Source of the DNA: Nematostella vectensis
Taxonomy: Eukaryota; Cnidaria; Anthozoa; Actiniaria; Edwardsiidae
Assembly (NCBI RefSeq): GCF_932526225.1
Contig: NC_064040.1
Span: 9,587,356-9,651,355, forward strand
Length of the DNA stretch: 64,000 nucleotides
Direction: 5' to 3'
Position numbers and translations under genes: made by a program. Positions 15,001-24,320 of the stretch are shown here, one piece after another. Within the stretch, counting starts at the first letter, position 1, and the number at the start of each line of letters is the position of its first letter. The notes under the pieces are model-generated. The model was not told the origin of the DNA. It searched no databases and saw only the letters and a list, made by a program, of their open reading frames with translations.

Positions 15001-17874
15001 CATGATTCAGATTTTTATTTCTAGATGCATCCACTGCCCGTCCAAGCTGCGGGCGTCATTCCAGATTCTCGGGGTTACTGTGGCATTTGTCCTTGTGTTG
15101 TTGGCTGTCCTGTGGGGAGACAAGAAGAAAATTGATCACAGCAGGCGGACCGTGGCGGATGTGATTTTGTCGTGTTTTAAGATTGTCGTCGGTTTTTATC
15201 AGGTATGACACCCAGGTTTGACCGTAAGTGAACCTGATCACCTCGTGGTTTCGTGGGTTCAATACCCTTCTAAACCAAAATTATGGATTGGGCACATTGA
15301 GCAATTCGACGTCTGAGGGACAACGGCTGCCGCTAGGACTGAATGACCGAGATAACACTTTAACGCTTTGCAATAGTTTCGATAAAATTACCTACAATCG
15401 TGGTCACATTGCATTGGGACACAGGTCAAAATAAAGCAAATCAGGACTGTTTTATAATAAGGTTAAATCCATTGACTATTAGCTTAGCGTTTATGGACTT
15501 CACGAAAAGAGTTTTAACGTCCAAGTTATAAGGCCTTGAGTGGTGCTTTCACATACTTTATGGAAAGCGCCATTTATCCCCATCGCCCTCCGTCTCTCCC
15601 CCCTCTTTTCGTCTCCCCCCCCCTCTTCGCGTCTCCCTCCCTTCAGTCGCCTTCCCCCTCTTTCAGGAATTTGAACAAATTCCGACAATGTCCTAATGAT
15701 TTTTACCATGATTGTATATTCAGGTACTAACAAAAATTAACCGTAAGCTTATTTCTAGGATAGGAAACATTGATGTCTACCGTCGCCGTACTCGTATCTA
15801 TAAGTCCATAATTAAATCCAGCGAGTACGGCAGAATTAAGATCGACACTACGTGGAGTGCGACCTTTGAATATACGTCGAACCCAGTGTATTATCTGAAT
15901 AGACATTCAGATTCGGCAAGACAGGAACGTAACGCATTGGTCAGACCTTATTCTTTTTGTCTTAATCGTAAAATTCGTTCATCCCTTAGGTGATGGCTGG
16001 CATGTATTCGGCCTTCACCAACATCCAATGGCCTTCATCTGTTGTCTGGATGCAGAAGACCCTTCACTACATTCAACTCAACATCCTCGAGATAGCGCCT
16101 ATCAGCTGCTTGACGGAAATACTCGCCTTCGACGCGCTACAACAGTTCGCGCTTGTGCTGTCAATCAACGTGATTGTCGTGGCGTTGTTCCTAGTCTACC
16201 TCGGACTTAGGATCAGGGTTATTCAGAAGAAGAGTGCCTGGGACCAAGCAAAGAAGTACGAAAACGTGGCTGGAACCAAAAGTTCCTGTATCAGGTATAA
16301 GCAGGAAATGTAGTGTCTGGTTATGTTGTATGCAATTTCAGATGTCCCATTTTATACTCTTTTTTCCTACAAAAAAACCCTTCTTATTTATCACTTAACT
16401 TTTCTATTGAAACACCATATATGCGTCGATTCATTACTATCACTACATGTTTTCCATCTAAGCGTCAGTTGACGTGTGTATCATATAGCGCAAATTCTCC
16501 TAAAACACACACGTAGAACTGCGGCGAGAAAGATTTTTCTGTCAATTCGTCACTGTCTTTGCCTATAGAAACGTTTGCGTTTACTTATCATTCTCGATTG
16601 TCATAGAAACATTTGCGTCTTCCTGTTCGCCACGTACCCAACGACCTGCACCAAGATCATTCAGATTCTCCCACCGAACTGCGTTCAGCTGTGCTTCGAA
16701 TCCACGCATGCGCACTGCACAAGCTTTCTCCGCAGCGACTATTCAGTGCAGTGCCACACGCATGCGTACAATATCTACTGGCGGGTCGCGGCAGGGTGGC
16801 TAGTTTACCCGATTGGGTTCCCTATGGTCATCCTAATCTTAGTGTGGAAATACATCAGACAACCGCAGGTCAACCGTGGTCAGAATAACCAGGGTACAGA
16901 GCAAGATAGTCTGAATGACCCTCAAGAGCTAGGGCAGCTAATTGCCAATGAGCGTGTTCGTGCAAATGCCATCTGCTACGCCCAGCCGCGCGCGGAGCCT
17001 AGCGTTCGATCAGGGCTGACATTGTTTTACGAGAACTACAAACCTGAGTGCTGGTACTGGGAAGCAGTCGAGATGGGCCGGAAGTTGATTTTGACTTCCG
17101 GTCTGGCGCTGATTGGTGAACATAGTCGCACTCAGGTTGGTCTAGGGGCAATCATCTCGGCGCTGTTTGCTATTATGTATGTTTACCTGCGGCCCATTGC
17201 CGACCAATTCGAGAACATTCTCCAAACAATTGCTCTGATGGCGATTTTCTTGAATTTGAGCATTGGCGTCTTGCTGAAGACCCCGGATGACGAGGTGTCG
17301 GCGGTTATCAACCATCAAAATGATGACGTGGGCGTTTCTGTGATGCTCATCTTTATCAACACTGCCGTAATTGGCATTGTCGTAGGTGAGGTTATCTTTT
17401 CCATTTTTCCCCAAAAGGGGGGAGGGGGTGGTAGAGATGGGCGCTCTCGGGGCCTGGAAAGGAGCTTGAAGTGTTTTCTACGTCTGTGTTTTATTTTTTA
17501 TGTCTTTTTTTTCTTCAACCGAGCATGCCCTTATTCTTATAATTAGTTTGTCCCCTTTCAAATTTTTAATGGCCTTTCCTCTTTGTAAGTCAGTTCGAGA
17601 TATCGTGAAGCTCGAGTTATCGGGGAGTTCGAGTTATCGGGTTTTTAGGGTTCCATCATTTCTATATTGTCTTGCCTTCCCAGTGGCATGTCTGAGGATA
17701 ATAATCAAGCACGTCTACCGATGGTGCAAAACAGAGGATCGCCCTGGCTGTGCAGACTGCTGGAGGATTTGCCTTAGCCTCGTCCTGCCGTGCCGACTGG
17801 GGTCAAACCACACGTCACGTGACTACCAATATAACATCAGCCTATTGGATGACGCTCGAACACGTGAGTGCTAG
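93..17874 (+). CDS. LRR - Cys-rich - polytopic membrane protein, 3' part, 23 exons
   Basis: Exons read by eye: 93-164, 1363-1422, 2039-2113, 5039-5110, 5958-6029, 6092-6175, 6260-6331, 7085-7153, 7404-7475, 7679-7750, 8058-8129, 8995-9066, 9160-9228, 9549-9623, 11525-11596, 11803-11862, 12649-12827, 13867-13986, 14262-14643, 15025-15202, 15990-16294, 16607-17385, 17684-17874. All have ag/gt borders. The first sixteen begin and end in phase 2, are 60-84 nt, and most encode one leucine-rich repeat each (LxxNxI..I....F..L), for example NLANNEITSIPEGF in 8058-8129. Joined, they give 1,091 in-frame codons to the TAG at 17872, which strongly supports the model. The 5' end, with signal peptide and more LRRs, lies before the window. 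The exon layout recalls LGR receptors, but the membrane domain is not rhodopsin-like. Role unknown; a surface receptor or sensor is inference. Introns carry many repeats listed separately. Confidence 0.85.
285..560. mobile_element. Miniature repeat, GACCACACCC family, copy 1
   Basis: In intron 1 of the LRR gene. The reverse strand contains two GACCACACC blocks separated by a stretch like GGTAAGAATT. The same order of blocks recurs near 4690-4720 and at 35530-35600, on the plus strand, so this is a dispersed non-coding family. Ends are not sharply defined. Confidence 0.5.
785..945. mobile_element. MITE-like element with TAGC-GG-TCTAG / CTAGATCCGCC ends
   Basis: Left end reads AGTAGCGGGTCTAGTGGGAG and right end GCTAGATCCGCCCCTG, imperfect inverted repeats about 150 bp apart, with a C-run at the centre. 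A related end (GTGGCGGATCTAGG) occurs near 2270 and another (GTAGCGGATCCAGG) near 33500. Confidence 0.45.
2515..3835. repeat. Minisatellite, about 143-bp unit, nine copies
   Basis: The anchor GACTCGTATTCGTAACGTCC starts near 2551, 2694, 2847, 2994, 3137, 3279, 3423, 3565 and 3709, a spacing of 142-153 bp. Two sub-types (AAGTATAAATTGATCAG and AAGACTAAATTGGTCAC) come as two pairs and then alternate, giving a higher-order repeat near 287 bp in the right half. It lies in intron 3 of the LRR gene. Open frames of 60-163 codons across it are repeat translations, not genes. Confidence 0.9.
4239..4511 (-). pseudogene. Antisense ORF of 90 codons in intron 3, unrecognised
   Basis: An open frame on the minus strand, inside intron 3 of the plus-strand LRR gene. 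It starts MDKQTEASRNLS and includes the soluble-looking stretch QPPRAYEFLNELEGGYVGRA. I do not recognise the family. Composition is more protein-like than neighbouring frames, but the plus strand also shows possible splice signals (CTCATG/gtaagaa at about 4246 and tattgcag at about 4277), so the coding strand is uncertain. It could be a retroposed fragment, a nested gene, or chance. Confidence 0.2.
4655..4905. mobile_element. Two adjoining MITE fragments in intron 3
   Basis: 4655-4740 is a second GACCACACCC-family copy (TTCGACCACACCCAATGTGC). 4740-4905 matches the interior of the 5454-5763 element: CTGTTCCGCCAGT, GCCTAGTG.AGT and CTGGCTTTCTGTC appear in the same order in both. Confidence 0.5.
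5454..5763. mobile_element. MITE of about 310 bp with long terminal inverted repeats
   Basis: The left end TTACTGTCGAATCCGTTGTA is the inverse of the right end TACAACGGATTCGACAGTAA. The inverted similarity continues about 120 bp inward and includes TCTGTTCCGCCAGT and TTAGCCAATCAG on the left arm. There is no coding capacity. It lies in intron 4 of the LRR gene, and a partial relative is at 4740-4905. Confidence 0.7.
6335..7080. other. LRR gene intron 7, 753 bp
   Basis: No coding exon is visible. It holds AT-rich sequence and a G-rich run at 6960-6985. Nothing else is supported. Confidence 0.5.
7862..7986. mobile_element. MITE-like element with GTAGCCATGG / CTGGCTACGCC ends
   Basis: The left end AGGGGTGTAGCCATGGG and the right end CATCCTGGCTACGCCGCTG are imperfect inverted repeats about 125 bp apart, with an 11-C run near the right end. 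It sits in intron 10 of the LRR gene. Confidence 0.55.
8161..8742. repeat. Direct-repeat-flanked block rich in GGAATCC heptamers
   Basis: About 53 bp are repeated directly at 8161-8216 and 8690-8742 (both contain CAATATATTTTCATTTTTAA). Next to each copy lie strings of GGAATCC/GGATTCC-type heptamers, many as ATCCGGAATCC. The centre is an (AACC)n-(AAAC)n microsatellite. It sits wholly in intron 11 of the LRR gene. Confidence 0.7.
8413..8500. repeat. (AACC)n followed by (AAAC)n microsatellite
   Basis: Tetranucleotide tracts: about eight AACC then about eleven AAAC units, ending in interrupted AGAAAAAC. Frames reading NQPTNQPT or TNKQTNKQ are artefacts of the tract. Confidence 0.9.
9780..11370. 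repeat. 16-bp minisatellite, roughly 100 units, sense orientation
   Basis: The unit AGGTGAGGATAAGGTG, with variants GATGATAAGG and GGTAAGGATAAG, runs for about 1.6 kb in intron 14 (9624-11524) of the LRR gene. In the gene's sense direction each unit includes AAGGTGAGG or AAGGTAAGG, which match the splice-donor consensus. Minus-strand frames of 163 and 222 codons (SSPHLILTSPYPHL type) are repeat translations. Confidence 0.95.
12329..12453. mobile_element. 125-bp near-perfect palindrome (foldback MITE)
   Basis: The left arm starts CCTCGGGGACCCAGGGCGTC and the right arm ends GCTCTGGGTTTCCCGAGG. Arms of about 57 nt flank a 10-nt centre (AGTGCCCTAT) and both contain GAACGCGCG / CGCGCGCTCC and CACACAGGG / CCCTGTGTG. 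It lies in intron 16 of the LRR gene. Confidence 0.75.
12649..17874 (+). CDS. C-terminal Cys-rich stalk and multi-pass membrane domain of the LRR gene
   Basis: Seven exons of the LRR gene. Exons 12649-12827 and 13867-13986 carry GCC2/GCC3 (ephrin-receptor-like) Cys patterns such as CxxCxxGTYGDEEKENCxxC and CKECNMGTFVxP. Exon 14262-14643 adds further CxC/CxxC pairs ending in GYQGPLCAICKSDYF. The membrane part starts with a clear helix in exon 15025-15202 (FQILGVTVAFVLVLLAVLW), followed by KIVVGFYQ joined to VMAGMYSAF. Further hydrophobic segments are FALVLSINVIVVALFLVYLG, GWLVYPIGFPMVILILVW, RKLILTSGLALI, GLGAIISALFAIMYVYL, ILQTIALMAIFLNLSIGVLL and a last one across the 17385/17684 junction, for about eight to ten helices. 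No DRY, NPxxY or GPS motif is visible. The tail is basic and Cys-rich. I do not recognise a named family; distant similarity to TRP-like/Flc polytopic domains is only a guess. Confidence 0.8.
13165..13640. repeat. 16-bp minisatellite, about 30 units, inverted relative to 9780-11370
   Basis: Units such as TTATCCTCACCTCACC and TTATCATCACCTTACC are the reverse complement of the intron 14 unit. The array lies in intron 17 (12828-13866) of the same gene, so the two arrays form complementary arms around exons 15, 16 and 17. Confidence 0.95.
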
Positions 17875-20580
17875 CGTCAGACCACAAGTCATGCGACTGC
17901 CAATATATCATCAAATACTGCCAATATAACACCTTTTGTGTTGACTGATCGAGGTATTTTTGGGGGATCTAGGATCCTGCTCTTTACTGAGATTTATTTA
18001 TTGTACCAACCAAATGGATCCAGGCCTTATTCAATAATTTAAATTATGAAGTACATCAAAGTAAACAAACACAATTCCTGGTGTGAATATGGCTGTCAAA
18101 GTTGTCAAGATTCTAATGGTAAATTCTTATGTCCCATCATAGAAGTTCCATTATGAATATTTTTTTTAATTAAAACAATACTCTGACAAGCTTTGCCCCT
18201 GTGCAGAAAATGTCATGGATGTAACAGCATTCCAAAGATTCAAAATAATATATTTAGACTGTTTAGATGCCATACTGTAATTTTTATGTATTGATTTAGA
18301 GGCGATTCTCTCCTTCATTGGACCGAATATTCAAAAAAATGTCTGGAAATTAAAATCAAAAAATATATCTCCTTTCATGCATTACATATTGGTGCACCCC
18401 CCTTTACCATATAGTGGCCTTGTTGTTGGTGGCCTACTCCCAAATGAATGCAATGAAGAAAAAACAGATTGATTTTGGAAGCAAATCCTAAAAAAACATC
18501 CAAGGCATCACTGACAGTGCTAAAATGCTAACTTCTAATTTCAAACCAAACCCTTTGATCTATGTTTGGGGTAGAGAGGAAGCAAAGAATATCAATTGAC
18601 TAAAAAATAGTCGACGGGAGAGGAGATATAAAGTAAATTGACTCAACTTGAAAGGTTTGGTGAAAAAATAAATATAATGAAAATAATTTGATTGACCATT
18701 TCCTGACATTTCCCCTTTCCCATTATCTTAACCCTTTCACCACCACAGGCCTCTAAAGAGGCCATGTCTATGCTATCCAAGCTATGTGAACAGAATTCTA
18801 TTATTGAAAAAGAACAAGGTTGTTGCTAGTGTTATAAAGTTTTAGTATCTTGCCCTAAAAAACCCTTCCCCTTAATAAAAGTTCCATTAATGTACATTTG
18901 TAAAGCTACATTCTGACAAGCTTTGTCCTTGCGAAGAACAATGGATGAAACAGGATTTCAAAGATGGAATATAGTGTCAGACACAATTTTAGATAAGATG
19001 CAATACTGAAGTTTTAATGTACCATTTTAAGTGGTGATTTTCCATCCCCATGGGAATTAATATCTACAAAATATACATCCAGTAATGCACTATATTTTGG
19101 TGTTTTGAGAAACCCTGGATCCAACTATTCCAATGAAATAAATCTAAACCTCTAAAATAAATGTAATGGGAAAGAGACTTAGAAAGAAAATCCTAAAAAG
19201 AAGATATAAATGAGAGTACTAAATGAAAATTACTGATTTAAAAATCAAATCTGTTCATTAATTTATTTTTGGTGTAGAGGGGAAATAGCAAAGAGCATCA
19301 ATTGCATAAAAAAAGTCAACAGGGAGAAGAAAAAGGAAGAAATATGACTCTTCTTTAAATGTTTGAAAAGAAAATATAATAACAATGTGATAATTATATT
19401 CAGTACTTTTCTAAAATATCCCCTTTCCCATTACCTTTAGGTTGATAGAAAACTGTTTTCTTTACAGATTTATTATTTAAGAAGCAAAAGTTTGTTTTTA
19501 GTTTTATATTATATAAGTATCTTGTTCTAAAAAAAAATTTATTGAGTGTGTACTGCTGAATCACATAGTAATGCCCTAGTCATTTGAGCCCCCTCCCTTA
19601 TGGTCCCGCAGAAGTCAGGGGTTAATGTGGGGTTTTAGACCACTTTTTAACCAGAATATGTCAAGAGGGGTGGTGGTATTGACTGTTTTTGACTCTTAAC
19701 TTGGAAACAGGCTTTTATTAAAGTTTAATCCCCCACCCTTACCTGGGACCATGGGTGTGGGGGTATCAAATGACCAGTGAATAAGAACATCCTACTGTTC
19801 TCTTCAAGACATGGTTTTTAATTCGCATGTCTTCCAGTCTTTAGCATTCATCTTGGCCCTCAGGTAGTTCCTGGTTCATAAAAGAGTGAAAACAATTATT
19901 TATTATTTCTTTCAAAACAATCTTTTCATCAAGCCATTTATAATCTAACTAATTTTCCACAACAATTTGAAAAAAATAAACACATGAGATACAAGATGCA
20001 GACAATACATATTGAAAATAGGGGTTGATTTTTTTTTATCCTCGGTAAGGAAAATTTCTCTTGTAAGTTGAAAAAGTTGCTGTATCTTCTAAGGATATGT
20101 ATCTTCTTAGGACTAAGAGCATAGGATATAAAGACAAGAACGGTCTTCTTTAGCAGTATTTGACAAATGCAACACGATATTGGTTAGCCTTTATGAAATA
20201 TCTCAACACAATCAATCTGCCCTGAAGAAGTCTTATTAAATACGAAAATTTGGCAGAGTCGAACTCCAGTTTTTGGTGTATTGTATTTTATTCAACACAA
20301 TCAAGAATATAGATAAAACAAAGAATGTCAAAACAAAAGCTGTTATGCTCAAATAAGTTGATTACCAAGTTAAGTACTTGGTAATTACCAAGTTAAGTAC
20401 TCTGGTATTCTCAGAACATACAAAAGGACAACAAAAAGCCTAATAACTGTCATATCCTCAATAGACAATACAAATCGTCGTCCGAAACTCACCTTGCATT
20501 GTTTTTTTGTCGCTTTCTTGTGGTTGTGTTCGCTTTATAATGTGAACTGTTACTTGCTTAAATTTACTAGATAAAACCAG
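17875..20580. other. AT-rich intergenic DNA with a diverged 0.6-kb duplication
   Basis: No gene is visible. 18120-18740 and 18870-19440 are related in the same orientation: both contain GAAGTTCCATTA/AAAGTTCCATTA, TCTGACAAGCTTTG, then ATTTCCCCTTTCCCATTA-like ends, about 740 bp apart. A third weak block at 19480-19800 is different. 20200-20290 contains CCCTGAAGAAGTC, a motif seen at ends of some retroelements, too short to classify. Confidence 0.5.
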
Positions 20581-20634
20581 ATAAATCTTGGCGTGAATGA
20601 ATGTTAGTCGATCTCCTCTAGTTGACTTTATCCT

Positions 20635-20723
20635 TAAGTCACAAAATTTGAGCCCAAATAAATAATCATCGCATAACCGACAAGAACTTTTTCCCTTGCT
20701 CCGTGCTTGTATTTAGTCGCCAT
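20635..20723 (-). CDS. Possible first exon of an unresolved minus-strand gene
   Basis: A frame opens at 20723 with MATKYKHGAREKVLVG. The start is embedded in CGAAATGGCGACT, like the ATGGCGG starts of other housekeeping genes here, and the region upstream on that strand is GC-rich. No clear donor or downstream exon was found towards 17.9 kb, so this may be a promoter remnant. The charged N-terminus loosely recalls the start of MRG/MSL3 chromodomain proteins, which is a guess. Confidence 0.15.
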
Positions 20724-21488
20724 TTCGGGGCCGAGTGGGGCCTGGGAGTCGCGCGGCGGACTGGCTGGCTGGCGAGTGACACCACAGGGTACCCGCGCGA
20801 TGACCACAAAAACCAAGTCGCATACCTATACCATATTTCTATGCCTATGGAGCTACGCGCTTGGCTCCGCGCTTGGCTCCGCTATAAAGTTATAGGGGAT
20901 CAACTTTAAAAACATTTTTTTTAAAGTTTACTGCTGTGGAATAAATTGAAGTACACAACTTCTGGTTTATTTACAAATGGCCAAGCAAGGTCCACTATGA
21001 ACTCTTATGTGTTAGCATGAATGTCTCTGAAGAAAAACAAAATATTCAATAATAAATTTAAATAACATATTTTTAACGGTCACTGCAGTCCAAAGATTCC
21101 TATATCTGCCGAAGGTCCTCAGCTTTCGGCCTCGGTTAGTATTTTCAAGACCTCGGTCACAGTATTTCATGATAGAGACCTCCTACCCGGCAAATAACCC
21201 CTTTGTGTTTCAATATTATTATTTTTAAATTAACACTAGACTCTTGTGCAGGCCAAATCACTGACTGAAAACTTATTATTGAAAATTTGCTTTGCCAAGG
21301 CACATAATAGATTAAACCTTTTTAACAAGAGTTTACACGGAAATGAATTGCAAACTCAACAGTACATATTTTCATGTCCAAGTTTTCTGTGCTGGACAAA
21401 ATAGTCTTTTTCAATCCCATGAAAATCCACATCACTGTATGCACCTCTTGTTCTGATAATTTTTCTACAGGGAGATCTTAGGTCATTA

Positions 21489-23242
21489 TTACTTCTTTTG
21501 GTCATCATTGGCATATAAATTGCCTTGATAGGCAGTGATGCCCATGCCAACCATTATAGATCCAACCACACAGCTTTGGGCGATAACTCTCAGCCTCATG
21601 ATGTAACGGCTTGTGCTCATAGGTCCTCTATGTCTGTACGCTATGACACCCCACACAATAGCTGCAGTTGTCCCAAGGATACCTACAAACAAATTTTATA
21701 ATGTCCGAATGAGTGTATTATCCCAAAAAGGAATGTTATTACCTAATTAGCATAATAGAACATTCACCAAGTGACCTCCCTCATTCTTCCCTCACAACTT
21801 AGGGAGCAGTCATTAATTACTGGGGGGAGGCGGCATTTTTGCAAAATTGTGTATGATACTGCACAAGCAAAGCTGCCCAGTACACTAGTGCCTCCAATGG
21901 ATGAATCTAGGAGAAAAATACACAGAGGAGCAATGCCGATAGATCAGCAACTAGATGAGATAATGCACTGTAAAATTGCTTTGAATCAAGGTCATGGAGT
22001 AAATTATTGGCACAAGTACTGTCTGCATCACAAGCTACATTACAATGCGAGGGAGGTTTTTTTTTTATATATTGCTATCACGCCATTTGGATATTGCCAA
22101 GAGGTATTCAAAACGAATAACTGGTCCTTGCCACGCCACACATTCGAAACACAAACTAATTTGAATTAGGTAAGAATAGTGTATTTATTATATGACTAAT
22201 CGATGAATGAAGACACTCAGTTTTAAATGACCATAATGCTAAATGCATCTCCAAAAATTATGCAGATTGCGTGTTTCAAACACGTAATTTAATCAATTTC
22301 CTGTGGGGTAAGCCTCTATTCCTTTATAGAATGCCCCCATTCCTTCATAGAGTGACTGGCATTAGCCTTGGGATGCCTGTGGACCTAGGAACTAGGAGTT
22401 TTACAGCTAAGTACTGCCATAGTTTTGTTTTGTTAATTGGACAAATTTAGATTCGCCGTGCCATATTGTGCACAGACAGCTTGTATTATTGTTTTAGACA
22501 AGTACATTTCATATTGCGTGACACGTGGAAGTGACGGCGTGAAAGGACTCACGACTTTTCAAATGGTTGTATAAGTTATAAAAACGCAACAAAGAATCGA
22601 TCCAGAGAAATACACAACTAAAGGTCGCTAAGACAGAATTAAAAAACAGAATCTATTAAGTTCCTTTTTGCCCTTCTTTACTATTGTGGCGACTAAATGA
22701 ATTTGACGTGCGTATAACTTAAGTAATTTATGTCTATTTCATAACCCAGGATTAGACAGACATCTCAATTTTTACGAATTTAAAAGCGAGTCTTCAAAAG
22801 CAAAATGGGGAATGTAAAGGGCGCTTGAGGCCTCGTGATATCATACAAGCACATACACGGCGTAAAATGCCGACTTTGGATGGCTTGTTCGCTTCCAAGA
22901 ACAGATTTGCGATGCTGACGAAGAAGACATTATCAACCGGCTTTTTGTTGAGTTTAGGGGTTTTCAATAGAGAAAAGCATGTACAGTAATACACCAGTAC
23001 TGTTTTCTTAATAAGTTTAGCCAAAAAAAAAAACAAATATTAAGCAAGAATGATTAAAGAAAATATGTAATATTTAGCTATACAACGAAGGGAATTGAAA
23101 TTTAAACTGGGAATTTATACTTACCAATTGGTATGAATGGCTGTGCTTTACTTTTCCTTATCAACTTTTCGGTCTCTGTCTCTCGTTCTTCCCTCGTCTG
23201 CCATGACTCGCTCAGTTGTTTGGTCTCAGAAGGGATAGGCAT
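21489..23242 (-). CDS. HIGD1A: HIG1 domain family member 1-type mitochondrial protein, two exons
   Basis: Exon 1 is 23125-23242 (ATG at 23242) and exon 2 is 21489-21682, with a phase 1 gt/ag intron of 1.44 kb. The 103-residue product has LIRKSKAQPFIPIG at 27-40, then two short helices (about 40-56 and 74-91) joined by HRGPMSTSRYIMRLRVIAQ, the basic loop with the (I/V)x(H/R)xRVxxQ-type HIG1 signature. HIG1 proteins sit in the mitochondrial inner membrane and help assemble or tune cytochrome c oxidase and supercomplexes. LIRK..PF.P.G and VGMG favour the HIGD1 over the HIGD2 branch. It lies head-to-head with cytochrome c, which fits a shared respiratory role. Intron 1 (21683-23124) shows no other gene. 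Confidence 0.9.
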
Positions 23243-23990
23243 GATTATTTTAAATGTGAATGGCAGCGATAAAACTCGTATAACCTTCTGTACCTGAGTC
23301 CTGTCACGAATGAATCTCTCGGTCGATGGCTCTCGCTACTTACGCAATTAGGATGACGTCACAAGGGGGTCACGCATTCAAGACGCGGAAGAAGATTTAA
23401 ATCTACGCTAAAAACACCATATAGGCAATTCAAGATGGTGGCTAAAGCTTTCTTGCCAATTAGATATTAACATTTTCAAGTATTTTGATATTAAATCGAG
23501 TATATTCTGTTTAGCTTTGCGTTGTGTCTTTCGTGAGATTGTTGGCTGTCACGCAAGGTTTTGCTGAGTCATAATGCAAGAGCCCAAAGAGCCTTGAATC
23601 AAAAACGTGTAGTCTCTCACGACTGCCAAAAAATTCAAATAATAATGAAATGCTTCGTTGACCCTTTCCTCTCAACAAAATACGTAGAATTTGTTCACTA
23701 CAAAGCATTTCCTTTTAGGTGATATCCGTTGTAAAAAAATAAGATAGTTTGGGCTCTCAGTACAAGCTTTTTTGCGTTTCCTTTTTTAACTCTCGAAAGT
23801 GTGCGCCGGGCTAAATTATTATGCTGAGTCATTGTGACGGCTTGTGACAGGCAATATATAAAGCAGAGCACTTACATGGTTTACCTGTGTCTCACGAAAC
23901 ACCGGCGTTCGCTAGCGAGCCTTGATGTCTCCCCAAAAAACGTACGGCTAAAGAGTGAAAAAAGGGACTACATTTGGTATTCAAATCAAT
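23243..23990. promoter_or_regulatory. Bidirectional HIGD1 / cytochrome c promoter with CRE
   Basis: 748 bp separate the two divergent start codons. A perfect cAMP response element TGACGTCA lies at 23354-23361. ATTCAAGATGGTGGC at 23428-23442 resembles the YY1-like ATTCAAAATGGCGG elements upstream of two other genes in the window. CREB/ATF control of cytochrome c is known in vertebrates; its use here is inferred. Transcription starts cannot be read from the sequence. Confidence 0.6.
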
Positions 23991-24320
23991 ATGAGTATAC
24001 CAGAAGGCGATGCTACCAAGGGGGCTAAAATATTCAAGACGAAATGTTCGGCTTGCCATACAGTAGAAGCAGGGGGAAAGCATAAGACAGGACCTAATCT
24101 GCATGGCATGTTTGGGCGGAAAACCGGGCAAGCAGAGGGCTATACATATACGCCTGCCAATCTAACCAAAGGAATCACCTGGAATGATGAAACCCTATTT
24201 GTTTACCTGGAGAATCCCAAGAAATACATTCCAGGAACAAAAATGGTTTTCGCTGGAATAAAGAAAAAGAACGAGCGAGCAGACTTGATCGCTTATTTGA
24301 AGGAAACCACAACTAGCTGA
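23991..24320 (+). CDS. CYCS: Cytochrome c, intronless
   Basis: 109 residues from the ATG at 23991. That start is preferred over the in-frame upstream ATG at 23955 because it gives the usual length and a typical [15 protein letters not shown] beginning. The haem-binding CSACH is at 19-23, with H23 as proximal ligand. [17 protein letters not shown] is at 32-48. [13 protein letters not shown] is at 75-87, with M85 as the second axial ligand. [11 protein letters not shown] is near the C-terminus. It carries electrons from complex III to complex IV in the mitochondrial intermembrane space and triggers the apoptosome in many animals. The reading frame has no intron, whereas many animal CYCS genes have one or more. 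There is no poly-A tract or decay, so it looks functional. Confidence 0.97.
   Translation: MSIPEGDATKGAKIFKTKCSACHTVEAGGKHKTGPNLHGMFGRKTGQAEGYTYTPANLTKGITWNDETLFVYLENPKKYIPGTKMVFAGIKKKNERADLIAYLKETTTS

Noticed and set aside
15724-15742. Mini-exon between attcag and gtaagc in the LRR gene
   Set aside because: Including 19 nt would break the frame. Joining 15202 to 15990 gives a continuous hydrophobic segment (GFYQ-VMAGMY).
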